From Luidia sarsii (lineage: Eukaryota > Echinodermata > Asteroidea > Paxillosida > Luidiidae), in contig OX465104.1 of assembly GCA_949987565.1 (NCBI GenBank), positions 634,501 through 698,500 on the forward strand: a stretch of DNA of 64,000 nt, read 5' to 3'. Shown one piece after another: positions 56,601-61,351 of the stretch (position 1 is the stretch's first letter; every line of letters begins with the position of its first letter). The notes under the pieces were generated by a model. That model saw only the letters and a program-made list of their open reading frames with translations. It searched no databases and was not told where the DNA came from. The position numbers and the translations under genes are program-made.

Positions 56601-57078
56601 TCTCCCTCTCCTCTGTCATCCTCTCTTACCTGTCTCCCTCTCTATTTCTCTTTCCCCTCTTCTTTCTCTCCCTATCCTTCTCCAACTCTCAAATTATTCC
56701 ACTCTCCCTCTTCCCCTCTTCTCCCTTCCCCATCCCCTCCCCCTCTCTCCTTTCTCTCCCCACCCAGTACCAAACTCTCCTTGGTGGTTGCTGGTGGACC
56801 TTATGTGGCTTCCCTGAGCACCTGCCGAGTTCGGCCGAGACACCAGACGACCCCCGCCAGCAGGCTGATGACCCAGAGAGCCGACGTCCTCTCATTGGCT
56901 GTCAGTCTGCTCCCAAGCTGCGCTCCAGCTACACGGGGACCAGCCATGGACAGGGGAGCCAGGGAAGCAATGGGAATGGGGCAGGGGCTGGTGATCAGCT
57001 AGATGGACCAAGGGGCAGCTTGGAACTCTACCCTCCAGGAAGGATACTATGGGTGACGGAGGAAGTCACACCAAGAAG
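42510..57078 (+). CDS. DAGLB: Diacylglycerol lipase beta, 12 coding exons, C-terminus missing
   Basis: Exons 42510-42604, 45664-45856, 46629-46945, 48208-48298, 49285-49544, 52972-53101, 53862-53945, 54047-54199, 54817-54944, 55674-55742, 56203-56275 and 56768-57078 join in phase to about 634 residues (human DAGLB has 672). The enzyme is a membrane-anchored sn-1 lipase that makes 2-arachidonoylglycerol from diacylglycerol. Seen: the N-terminal [21 protein letters not shown] motif, four membrane segments (about residues 20-40, 55-80, 97-120, 135-165), the Cys cluster [22 protein letters not shown], the alpha/beta-hydrolase core with nucleophile elbow GHSLGAG (Ser 451), catalytic Asp 503 in GEDLVPR, and the YPPGRI motif. 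CCC-GKDD and CDR-VV favour beta over alpha. The exon(s) with the catalytic His (human KML-DHMPD region) are absent and probably lie in the N gap just downstream. Confidence 0.94.
42640..43235. repeat. Two related repeat copies, one interrupted by a foldback insertion
   Basis: Copy A (about 42650-42985) and copy B (about 43045-43230) share AATGTC-ATTCAATTC, CATTGATT, CGTGTTCAT/TGTGTTCAT and ATGCTACATGTA then GTGGAAA-GGAGGA. Copy A holds an extra 153 bp foldback element at 42708-42860; copy B lacks it and represents the empty site. Confidence 0.75.
42708..42860 (-). mobile_element. Foldback retroposon-like element with 14-bp flanking duplication
   Basis: It starts GTGATATACAAAAATGTTGC and reaches a near-perfect palindrome whose arms (AGTGGGCCTGACGTTTCGAT and ATCGAAACGTCAGGCCCACT) are 23 bp apart (starting 42773) around CCTTTCTCAAAGAAAGG. 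It stops at AAATTTTGAG. The flanks ATTCATTGATACCC (42694-42707) and ATTCATTGATTCCC (42861-42874) match at 13 of 14 positions. No coding capacity. Confidence 0.88.
44045..44223 (+). mobile_element. Foldback retroposon-like element with perfect 14-bp target duplication
   Basis: It is bounded by CATAATAATAAATC at 44031-44044 and again at 44224-44237, a perfect 14-bp direct repeat. The element begins TCAAAATTTAGTGGGCC, contains both palindromic arms, and ends GCAGTTTGCAACATTTTTG then TATATCAC. Its fixed GTGATATAC end abuts the duplication exactly, as in the copy at 42708-42860, which lies in the opposite orientation. Confidence 0.9.
44238..45439. other. DAGLB intron 1, remaining part
   Basis: A foldback fragment is at about 44350-44400. 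A short direct repeat (TATTCTTGCAGTAT...TTAATGGGAGA-TATGAAGGGATGCTAC) occurs twice between 45118 and 45242. No exon. Confidence 0.55.
45440..45545 (-). mobile_element. Foldback-family fragment
   Basis: TTTTGATCCTACCCTAGCAG, GACCTTTCTCAAAAG, then GGTCTTGCTAAGATGGAAAC form a short hairpin. It lies about 120 bp before the exon 2 acceptor. Confidence 0.6.
45664..45856 (+). CDS. DAGLB: DAGLB exon 2: membrane segments 1-2
   Basis: 193 nt, entering with 1 nt of a split Trp codon and ending phase 0. [10 protein letters not shown] completes the first membrane segment; [20 protein letters not shown] is the second. Acceptor CCCTGGTCCAG; donor CTCTG|GTAGGT. Confidence 0.93.
46082..46232. mobile_element. 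TCGTAAG-family palindromic element
   Basis: GGATTTCTCTAAGCCTTACG and GATGCATCATAATTAAACTTA on the left mirror CGTAAGTTACGATGAATTTG on the right. Relatives are at 22941-23195, 43260-43375, 48489-48580, 50926-51283, 51545-51690, 54305-54440 and 62150-62245. Confidence 0.7.
46312..46560. mobile_element. Foldback element (TIR GGGCCAATTTCATAG-GCCGCTTAAGCG)
   Basis: Left end GGGGCCAATTTCATAGCGCC then GCTTAAGCG; right end CGCTTAAGCGGC then TCTATGAAATTGGGCCC. Arms are about 30 bp and the interior is non-coding. It ends 68 bp before exon 3. Confidence 0.82.
46629..46945 (+). CDS. DAGLB: DAGLB exon 3: membrane segments 3-4 and cytosolic loop
   Basis: 317 nt, phase 0 to 2. [20 protein letters not shown] (segment 3), a lumenal/extracellular CDRSVV motif (human CDRTVV), [19 protein letters not shown] (segment 4), then an acidic and Arg-rich cytosolic loop. 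Confidence 0.93.
47070..48070. repeat. 75-79 bp minisatellite of CTGT and CCAT blocks, about 12 units
   Basis: Each unit is (CTGT)n, GTGTGTTGTTTTTCCATCC, CATCCCTCTGTGTCTCTGT, then C/TGTTTGTC/TCGTCTGTTTGCC. Early units are about 75-76 bp, later ones 79 bp. It fills DAGLB intron 3. The many 170-409-codon frames on both strands are artefacts because units keep similar phase. Confidence 0.97.
48208..48298 (+). CDS. DAGLB: DAGLB exon 4: Cys cluster
   Basis: 91 nt, phase 2 to 0. The split Arg is followed by [12 protein letters not shown] and [14 protein letters not shown], matching human DAGLB IKLLCCCIGKDD. Donor CAC|GTGAGT. Confidence 0.94.
48489..48580. mobile_element. TCGTAAG-family fragment
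   Basis: GATGGTTTTCACGGAACCTT, ACGATGTATCATAACTCACC and TTATGCTGGATAGCCCAT show a half element. A SINE-type B-box word (GGGTTCAAGTCC) precedes it near 48450. Confidence 0.55.
48615..48796. mobile_element. pogo/Tigger-like MITE (TIR CAGTGGAACGTC-CTATAAC)
   Basis: TA-CAGTGGAACGTCGCTATAAC at the left and GTTATAGGGACGTTCCATTG-TA at the right give a TIR of about 23 bp flanked by TA on each side. The CAGT start plus a TA target site fits non-autonomous Tc1/mariner-pogo elements. 182 bp including the TAs; no transposase. Confidence 0.85.
48861..49221. mobile_element. Foldback MITE (AAGCCGCGTCCGCACTGGAC) with TA target duplication
   Basis: It begins AAGCCGCGTCCGCACTGGAC and ends AGTCTAGTGCGGACACGGCT-T, with TA at 48859-48860 and 49222-49223. 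A nested palindrome at the left (GTCCGCACTGGACTTAAAAT mirrored by ATTTTAAGTCCAGTGCGGAC near 48924) suggests a rearranged or doubled end. It ends 63 bp before the exon 5 acceptor. Confidence 0.85.
49285..49544 (+). CDS. DAGLB: DAGLB exon 5: LDIVPSD region
   Basis: 260 nt, phase 0 to 2. [20 protein letters not shown] corresponds to human [28 protein letters not shown] corresponds to HYMQFAAAAYGWPL. Donor CAG|GTGAGT. Confidence 0.94.
49590..49790. repeat. Short CTGTCTGTCCATCC-type repeat
   Basis: A diverged block of the same CTGT/CCAT words that make up the minisatellite at 47070-48070. Confidence 0.85.
49913..49927 (+). CDS. DAGLB: Possible 15-nt DAGLB microexon
   Basis: GGCTTTTCAATCGAC sits between a T-rich tract ending TTTTTCAG and a consensus donor GTGAGT. 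Fifteen bases keep phase 2 and would add Ala-Phe-Gln-Ser-Thr between GHCR and CCGCM. Skipping it also keeps the frame, and vertebrate proteins fit the shorter form better, so inclusion may be alternative or absent. Confidence 0.4.
50150..50640. repeat. 29-bp tandem repeat decaying into GGTTCTAACTGG-type units
   Basis: CTGGTTCTAACTGGTATTGG then GCATTCTAA repeats about seven times to near 50370. It then degrades into scattered ACTGGTTC words up to about 50640. Confidence 0.9.
50926..51283. mobile_element. Composite palindromic element (TCGTAAG family with embedded foldback arm), long copy
   Basis: Starts GTGGATTTCACAAAGCCTTA and ends TAAGGCTTTGTGAAATCCAC, with inner arms CGTAACTCAACTTATGATGG / CCATCGTAAGTTGAGTTATG. 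In the middle lies AAATTCTTGATACTAGTAGG then ACTCTGCCTTTGAGAAAGGT, the same junction as at 22941-23195. Confidence 0.85.
51284..52040. other. DAGLB intron 5, further part, with a TCGTAAG element at 51545-51690
   Basis: The 51545-51690 element runs from TTTCATGAAACTCATCGTAA to GTAAGGCTTTGTGAAATCCA. A SINE tail-like segment (GTTCCCAGTCAGTTTTTCC) is near 51868. No exon. Confidence 0.65.
52041..52200 (+). mobile_element. tRNA-derived SINE, copy 1
   Basis: Leader CTGACTGGCGCCCCCACCC then GACTAGTTGACTATT, followed by A box TAGCTCAGATGG (52107-52118) and B box GGTTCAAGTCC (52151-52161), 33 bp apart as in a tRNA-type pol III promoter. The tail contains GTTTTCTTTGCCAATTTTT. It cannot fold as an intact tRNA. 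A sister copy is at 53173-53420. Confidence 0.85.
52605..52700 (-). mobile_element. Foldback-family fragment with repeated end
   Basis: GAGGACCTGATGATTCGATCC, AAGCAGGACCTTTCTCAAAG and GCTAGGATCGAAACGTCAGG, followed by a second ACCGAAACGTCAGGG: a short hairpin with a tandemly repeated end. Confidence 0.65.
52972..53101 (+). CDS. DAGLB: DAGLB exon 6
   Basis: 130 nt, phase 2 to 0. [20 protein letters not shown] then [20 protein letters not shown]; human DAGLA has EEDNCCGC at the same place and DAGLB ends FIHVSFHDK. Acceptor TTGGCAG; donor AAA|GTAAGC. Confidence 0.92.
53173..53420 (+). mobile_element. tRNA-derived SINE, copy 2
   Basis: Same leader CTGACTGGCGCCCCCAGCCC as copy 1, A box TAGCTCAGATGG (53248-53259), B box GGTTCAAGTCC (53293-53303) and tail GAAAGTTTTCTTTGCCATTG. 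It differs by an inserted ACATG just before the A box. Confidence 0.87.
53440..53790. repeat. (GTTGTT[G/C]) trinucleotide-type repeat
   Basis: About 350 bp of GTTGTTGTGGTTGTTGTCGTT. Poly-Val, poly-Leu and poly-Thr frames are artefacts. It lies in the intron ahead of exon 7. Confidence 0.96.
53862..53945 (+). CDS. DAGLB: DAGLB exon 7: start of lipase core
   Basis: 84 nt, phase 0. [20 protein letters not shown] then IRGTLSFR matches human [28 protein letters not shown]. Confidence 0.95.
54047..54199 (+). CDS. DAGLB: DAGLB exon 8: lipase core
   Basis: 153 nt, phase 0. [36 protein letters not shown] and KAFQKAP match human DVLTDLSAESEVLDVE and AHKGISQAARYVYQRL. Intron 7 is only 101 bp. Confidence 0.95.
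54240..54750 (-). repeat. Cluster of histone-stem-loop-like repeat copies and a TCGTAAG fragment in a DAGLB intron
   Basis: Partial copies at 54240-54300 and 54480-54560 and a fuller one at 54640-54750. The last reads CGGTGACACCATGTAGCTC, GGCTCTGAAAAGAGTC (54695-54710), GGTAACTCAACG, GTGTGTACTCTGCC. The complement gives GACTCTTTTCAGAGCC, one base from the histone stem-loop. A TCGTAAG fragment lies at 54305-54440. Confidence 0.72.
54817..54944 (+). CDS. DAGLB: DAGLB exon 9: catalytic serine
   Basis: 128 nt, phase 0 to 2. [20 protein letters not shown] contains the nucleophile elbow G-H-S-L-G with Ser 451 of the spliced chain. [11 protein letters not shown] matches human CYAFSPPRGLW. Confidence 0.97.
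54966..55590. repeat. CCACACCCCTGCC minisatellite
   Basis: About 620 bp of 11-13 bp units (CACCCCTGCC, ACACCCCTGCC) with some longer period copies. The [10 protein letters not shown] and QGWGRG frames are artefacts. It starts 22 bp after the exon 9 donor. Confidence 0.96.
55674..55742 (+). CDS. DAGLB: DAGLB exon 10: catalytic aspartate
   Basis: 69 nt, phase 2 to 2. [20 protein letters not shown] then PR; the Asp of GEDLVPR (residue 503) is the family's catalytic acid (human LGKDVIPR). Confidence 0.95.
55743..56202. other. DAGLB intron 10
   Basis: Unique-looking AT-rich intron. I see no repeat or RNA gene in it. Confidence 0.6.
56203..56275 (+). CDS. DAGLB: DAGLB exon 11
   Basis: 73 nt, phase 2 to 0. 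[20 protein letters not shown] then DRPK matches human LSVTNLEDLKRRILRVV and NKPK. Confidence 0.92.
56440..56767. repeat. CT-rich tract running into the exon 12 acceptor
   Basis: Imperfect CTCCCTCTCC-type pyrimidine sequence ending CACCCAG at 56767. Same pyrimidine-on-sense arrangement as before SEC14L1 exons f and h. Confidence 0.9.
56768..57078 (+). CDS. DAGLB: DAGLB exon 12: regulatory loop and YPPGRI motif
   Basis: 311 nt, phase 0 to 2. [18 protein letters not shown] (human YKILLHGLWYELFGGNP), a Ser/Gly-rich loop, then [16 protein letters not shown] (human PPLYPPGRIIHLQEEG). Donor AAG|GTATTC. Reading through past 57078 gives a stop at 57127, so at least one more exon is required. Confidence 0.9.
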
Positions 57079-57189
57079 GTATTCACCACTTTTCAGTACC
57101 CACGACTGCCACACAGGGGTGTCTGAATAATGTTCTATTTTCACAACTTGCTCAACAATTGGGAACAATAAATACCTTTAAAATAAATT

Positions 57190-57277
57190 AGTGATATACA
57201 AAAATGTTGCAAACTGCTTACTGACTAAAATTACAAAAATTGCAAATCTCAAAGATTAAGTGGGCCTGACGTTTCAA
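57190..57277 (+). mobile_element. Foldback element cut by the assembly gap
   Basis: Starts GTGATATACAAAAATGTTGC and reads to GTGGGCCTGACGTTTCAA, where the N run begins. The hairpin arm probably defeated sequencing or assembly here. Confidence 0.85.
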
Positions 57278-57477
57278 NNNNNNNNNNNNNNNNNNNNNNN
57301 NNNNNNNNNNNNNNNNNNNNNNNNNNNNNNNNNNNNNNNNNNNNNNNNNNNNNNNNNNNNNNNNNNNNNNNNNNNNNNNNNNNNNNNNNNNNNNNNNNNN
57401 NNNNNNNNNNNNNNNNNNNNNNNNNNNNNNNNNNNNNNNNNNNNNNNNNNNNNNNNNNNNNNNNNNNNNNNNNNNNN
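57278..57477. other. Assembly gap (200 N)
   Basis: Exactly 200 N, a usual placeholder length, so the true size is unknown. It follows a hairpin arm and precedes a tandem repeat. The final DAGLB exon(s) are expected about here. Confidence 0.98.
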
Positions 57478-57489
57478 GTGGTTTGCATA

Positions 57490-57625
57490 TTGTTTACATG
57501 TGATTTTCATGTGATTTACATGTGATTTGCATGTGATTTACATGTGATTTACATGTGATTTGCATGTGATTTACATGTGATTTACATGTGGTTTATATGT
57601 GATTTACATGCAATTTTCATGTGAT
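57490..57625. repeat. ACATGTGATTT tandem repeat
   Basis: Units of 11-12 bp (TTACATGTGAT, TTGCATGTGAT) repeated about ten times immediately after the gap. Confidence 0.93.
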
Positions 57626-58473
57626 TATCATAATCTTATGATATGCTTACTCTCTGCAAGTCATTTGGGGAGTTTCTGACTTGTCTGCTAATTTTGTTTC
57701 CATTTTATTTCATGGGCCATATTGATCAGTACTTGAAAGGCGTTCAAAGCTGCCAGAAAAGCAGCAGTTCTGATTTTTTTGAAATTGAGGTTTTATCTAA
57801 GATATTTATATTCATATATGAACTATAAGTAAATGATTGGAATAGTTTTAAAATGGGGTTGGGTCAAACAGACGTGAATTTTCAGTAGAATGACAGATAT
57901 TAAGTAAATTACAAGTAATTTTGTTCACACAGTGAATAACATCTATTCATTTTATTAGTTTGATGGCTCGCATTTTGCATGTTTTGTATTGCATCGCTGT
58001 ATTTTGTATAGTTTACATTTATTTCAACCCCATCAGGGCATTGGAATGTCCATTTTTGCATAGAGTTGCAAAGTGAATCATAGGTATGTATGTTGTGATT
58101 TGCTGAAGTTGTTTTCAGTCAGTAAGCATTAGCCCCCTTGTGCGATTCTGTACTTCGCACTGTATGCTAACTACACATCCAGACATAGCAGATCTTGCCT
58201 TGCAGAGTGAAATATATTAGGTAGCATTTCATTCTTTTCAAGCATTATTATCGGATTCTTTTATATTGTATAAAATACAGGGGAAACACTCGGGAGACAA
58301 AGCCTCTGAGAAACTTATTTGAGGTTTATTTCAGAAAATATCTGTCACAGAAAATAAAGAAGACCAGCTTTGATATGACAAAAAGCAGTAAGCAGCCCAG
58401 GGAAGGTAAAGACTGGAATTACAATTCAGTGAGGTTTTGCCTTACTTACATCTATACTAAGCAATTTATCATG
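57626..58473. other. Unannotated DNA after the gap
   Basis: Searched on the plus strand for the C-terminal DAGLB exon (DHMPD-like motif) and not found. No other gene recognised. Confidence 0.5.
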
Positions 58474-58805
58474 GGCGTTTTCACAAAGTGCCGAATCATT
58501 TTCAAACTAAACAGTTGCATAGAGCACACCTCTCTGACAACGGGCAGAGTACACACTGCCCAAAATGTCGAGGTACTGGCTCTTTTTAGAACCACACACT
58601 CCTTCTCAAAAGAGATCTTTTACATGGTGTCACCGAAAACCTTAGTATCACTTTGTGTTGTTATTAACCTCAGACCACCACATTTCAACAACCCATTTGA
58701 AGACGGGTGAAAATAATTTAAGAAGTGTTACCAGCTTTCAATGCGCTATTTTCAAAACCCATCTTTTCTGCATCATGAATGAATTTGCCAGTTTGTGAAA
58801 ACGCC
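58474..58805. mobile_element. Element with TIR GGCGTTTTCACAAA, copy 2, carrying a histone-stem-loop-like repeat
   Basis: GGCGTTTTCACAAA at 58474 and TTTGTGAAAACGCC ending 58805 are perfect inverted ends. Inside, 58535-58645 is a copy of the stem-loop repeat (GGCTCTTTTTAGAACC at 58578-58593, then CTCAAAAGAGATC). The shorter copy at 13578-13826 lacks this insert. Confidence 0.78.
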
Positions 58806-59654
58806 GATTTCCAGAGATCACGTCCCTCTGTTTTCATTCTGATGCAAGCAACTGATTGCTGTAGAACTGGCTTAAGAGGCATCACAAACAACTGATGCAG
58901 GTTTTTTAATAGAGACAATGTTTGACTGGGTTGAGACTCGAATCTGGGACCTTACGGTTGATTGCCTCCAACTGGAAAAAGAAATGTTGCAAGGGACATT
59001 TAAGTTGGAGGGCCTTCCTTAACAGTCAACTACCTGCTGCCATCTTGAATAATATTCAGATCCTTGAAAAAGGTTTTCTAAGACAAGTTTATTGAATAAA
59101 CTTTTCATGACTTCATGACATTTCACGGTAAATACTCTTTTAAGCATCACCTAATAAAAACTTTTTTTTCTATTTCAAATTAAAAGGTGATCAAAAAATG
59201 GTTGATCGTTACCAAAGTTCTAGATCTTGGAGATGATAGCTTTTGACAATCTCACTGATATACTCAGTGCTTTACTTGGTGATCTGAGGTACTCTGAATC
59301 CTGAGTATAAAGGAAGTTCACTCGTCAGAAAAATCAGTCAATAAAATGATGTGACTACAAAAGAGTCAAAGCAAGATAGCTTGAGGTGATGCAATGAAAT
59401 CGTCCGTTTCACTGCCCCCACCTTTTTTTTTACTTCTTAGAAAAACAAAACTGAAGGAAGCTGTCCTTTGAGGGCTGGTTTAACAACTGGTACCCAGTCA
59501 GAAATGGCACTGATCAGACTCTGCAGGGAACCAGTGTCTTGTTTGAATGCTGGAGTGCATTTGAGTGATGGTACAGCGCAATCGATTTGCAATTTGTGCT
59601 GGGTGTTTTCCTTTGGTGAACAGAGATGCTCAAAGGTATCAAATGAATTGGGCT
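58806..59654. other. Intergenic DNA between DAGLB and LSM11
   Basis: A reversed tRNA-like B box (GAGACTCGAATCTGGGACC near 58932) suggests a SINE remnant. No coding sequence. Confidence 0.5.
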
Positions 59655-60110
59655 GAATGGGACCATTTGGGCTAACTGGAACCATTTGGGCTAACTGGGA
59701 CCATTTGGGCTAACTGGGACCATTTGGGCTCACTGGGACCATTTGGGCTCACTGGGACCATTTGGGCTCACTGGGACCATTTGGGCTGACTGGGACCATT
59801 TGGGCTGACTGGGACCATTTGGGCTAACTGGGACCATTTGGGCTAACTGGAACCATTTGGGCTAACTGGGACCATTTGGGCTAACTGGGACCATTTGGGC
59901 TGACTGGGACCATTTGGGCTAACTGGGACCATTTGAGCTAACTGGGACCATTTGGGGTAACTGGGACCATTTGAGCTCACTGGGAAAATTTGGGCTAACT
60001 GGGACCCTTTGGGCTAACTGGGACCATTTGAGCTCACTGGGAAAATTTGGGCTAACTGGGACCATTTGGGCTAACTGGAACCATTTGGGCTAACTGGGAC
60101 CATTTGTGGA
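59655..60110. repeat. 19-bp tandem repeat GGGACCATTTGGGCTAACT
   Basis: About 24 copies with period 19 (CCATTT at 59701, 59720 and onward). Variants have CTCACT or CTGACT in place of CTAACT and GGAAAATTT in place of GGACCATTT. Confidence 0.97.
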
Positions 60111-60333
60111 ATTAAGCCCTTTACTGAACCTCCTCCTTCAGAACCAAAAGAAATTTCTTTCTTGTTTTTCAGTTTAATGTTGGCTTTACATTGTACTTCT
60201 AGAAAGACCAAGAAATTGCCTGTGAATTGAACTGTGAGTGGCATAATTGGAATGGTCCTCTCTTTAAAGGAATGGAAACGAAGAAGGAAAGAAGGAGTCG
60301 CAGGGTCAAATCCTGCCGCTGGAGCTGCCTGTA

Positions 60334-60339
60334 TTTATT
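60334..60339 (-). terminator. LSM11: Candidate LSM11 polyadenylation signal AATAAA
   Basis: On the minus strand AATAAA lies about 155 nt past the LSM11 stop. It falls inside a tRNA-SINE-like segment, so it may have been supplied by a repeat or may not be used. Confidence 0.35.
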
Positions 60340-60493
60340 CATCAGGCAATCCTGCAAAGCACCGGGCACGGCGGGCAGTGTTCAATCACACGTTGAGTCG
60401 GGCAAACCCCTGTTAAAGTACATTCTCCTCGATGCAGAATCTCTCTACAATACTGCGCTTGTTGTGTGCAGCTCTGCTGAGGACTGACTCTGG

Positions 60494-61351
60494 TTACTTT
60501 GGAAGCATGGCAGCGTCCATGGACACCAGCACCACGTTGTCACCGCGGATGAACAGCTGACCAACGTGCCGTCGCTGAAACTCCTCCGGCTTGATTCTCA
60601 GCCGGCCTCCTGACCCCTGACCTTGACCTTTAACCGCCGAGTCCCCAGCCGCCTTGCCAGAAGGCTCTTGCCGGTGGCTGCCCGATGGAGGGTCCGGGCT
60701 TTGGGCTCGCGGGTCTAAGACTTTGGCATGTGCCTCAGTCTGCCCGCTAGTCTCGGCAGAGCCGGTCTCGGTGGATTCCGAGACTGATGCTGGCTCTCTG
60801 TGAAGATGAGGTAGCCTCGTCTCTGAGCTGTCCTCAACATCCAAAGTATTGGCTTTGGAGCTGTGTGAGCCAGCCTCGTCCTCGAGCTCATCACCAGAGA
60901 GTGCAGTCAGCTCCTGCTGCAAGGCTGCCAGCCTCTTCTGAAGGTCCTCAATGTCCTCCTCTTCCTTCTCCTCCTCCTTCTCGTCCCCCTTCTCCTTCTC
61001 CTCCCTCTTCTTCTCCTCTAAGGCCCTCCTCTTTGGTCTCTCTCCAGTCGCCGACGACTTCTTTGGGATGCGATCCTTTGCTGACGATCGTTGGTGTCTC
61101 TCACCAATCCCGTCTGTGGGTTTATCCTCTTGCGAACTCCTCTGACATGTCCTAGGGTCGCTTCCTCCTGAGTGAGTCGCCGAGTGTTTGCCCAGATGTC
61201 TGGTCCTCGGAGGAACTCCTTGCTCAGATCTGCCGGGGTACTTGTGAGTCGTCTTGGCAGCGTCTTTTCTAGTGATGGGAGTGCCATCCACCGCTTGGCA
61301 TTCTGCCTGGGATTTAGCTGTCTGCTCCTGGATTCTAGAGCACTCCATAAT
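60494..61351 (-). CDS. LSM11: LSM11 last exon: spacer and Sm2 motif
   Basis: Acceptor CATCCCATCAG before ATTATGGAG; 858 nt, phase 0, stop TAA at 60494-60496. The spacer is Lys/Glu/Ser-rich, with a KKREEKEKGDEKEEEKEEED run followed by a short heptad-like LQKRLAALQQEL. The last 27 residues carry Sm2 (LFIRGDNVVLV). The open frame continues upstream of 61351 but that part is intron. Confidence 0.93.
   Translation of the reverse strand: MMECSRIQEQTAKSQAECQAVDGTPITRKDAAKTTHKYPGRSEQGVPPRTRHLGKHSATHSGGSDPRTCQRSSQEDKPTDGIGERHQRSSAKDRIPKKSSATGERPKRRALEEKKREEKEKGDEKEEEKEEEDIEDLQKRLAALQQELTALSGDELEDEAGSHSSKANTLDVEDSSETRLPHLHREPASVSESTETGSAETSGQTEAHAKVLDPRAQSPDPPSGSHRQEPSGKAAGDSAVKGQGQGSGGRLRIKPEEFQRRHVGQLFIRGDNVVLVSMDAAMLPK

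Noticed and set aside
57079..57130. DAGLB exon 12 ending at the in-frame stop at 57127
   Set aside because: A consensus-like donor follows AAG at 57078, and the protein would lack the catalytic His region conserved in all known family members, so intron read-through is more likely.
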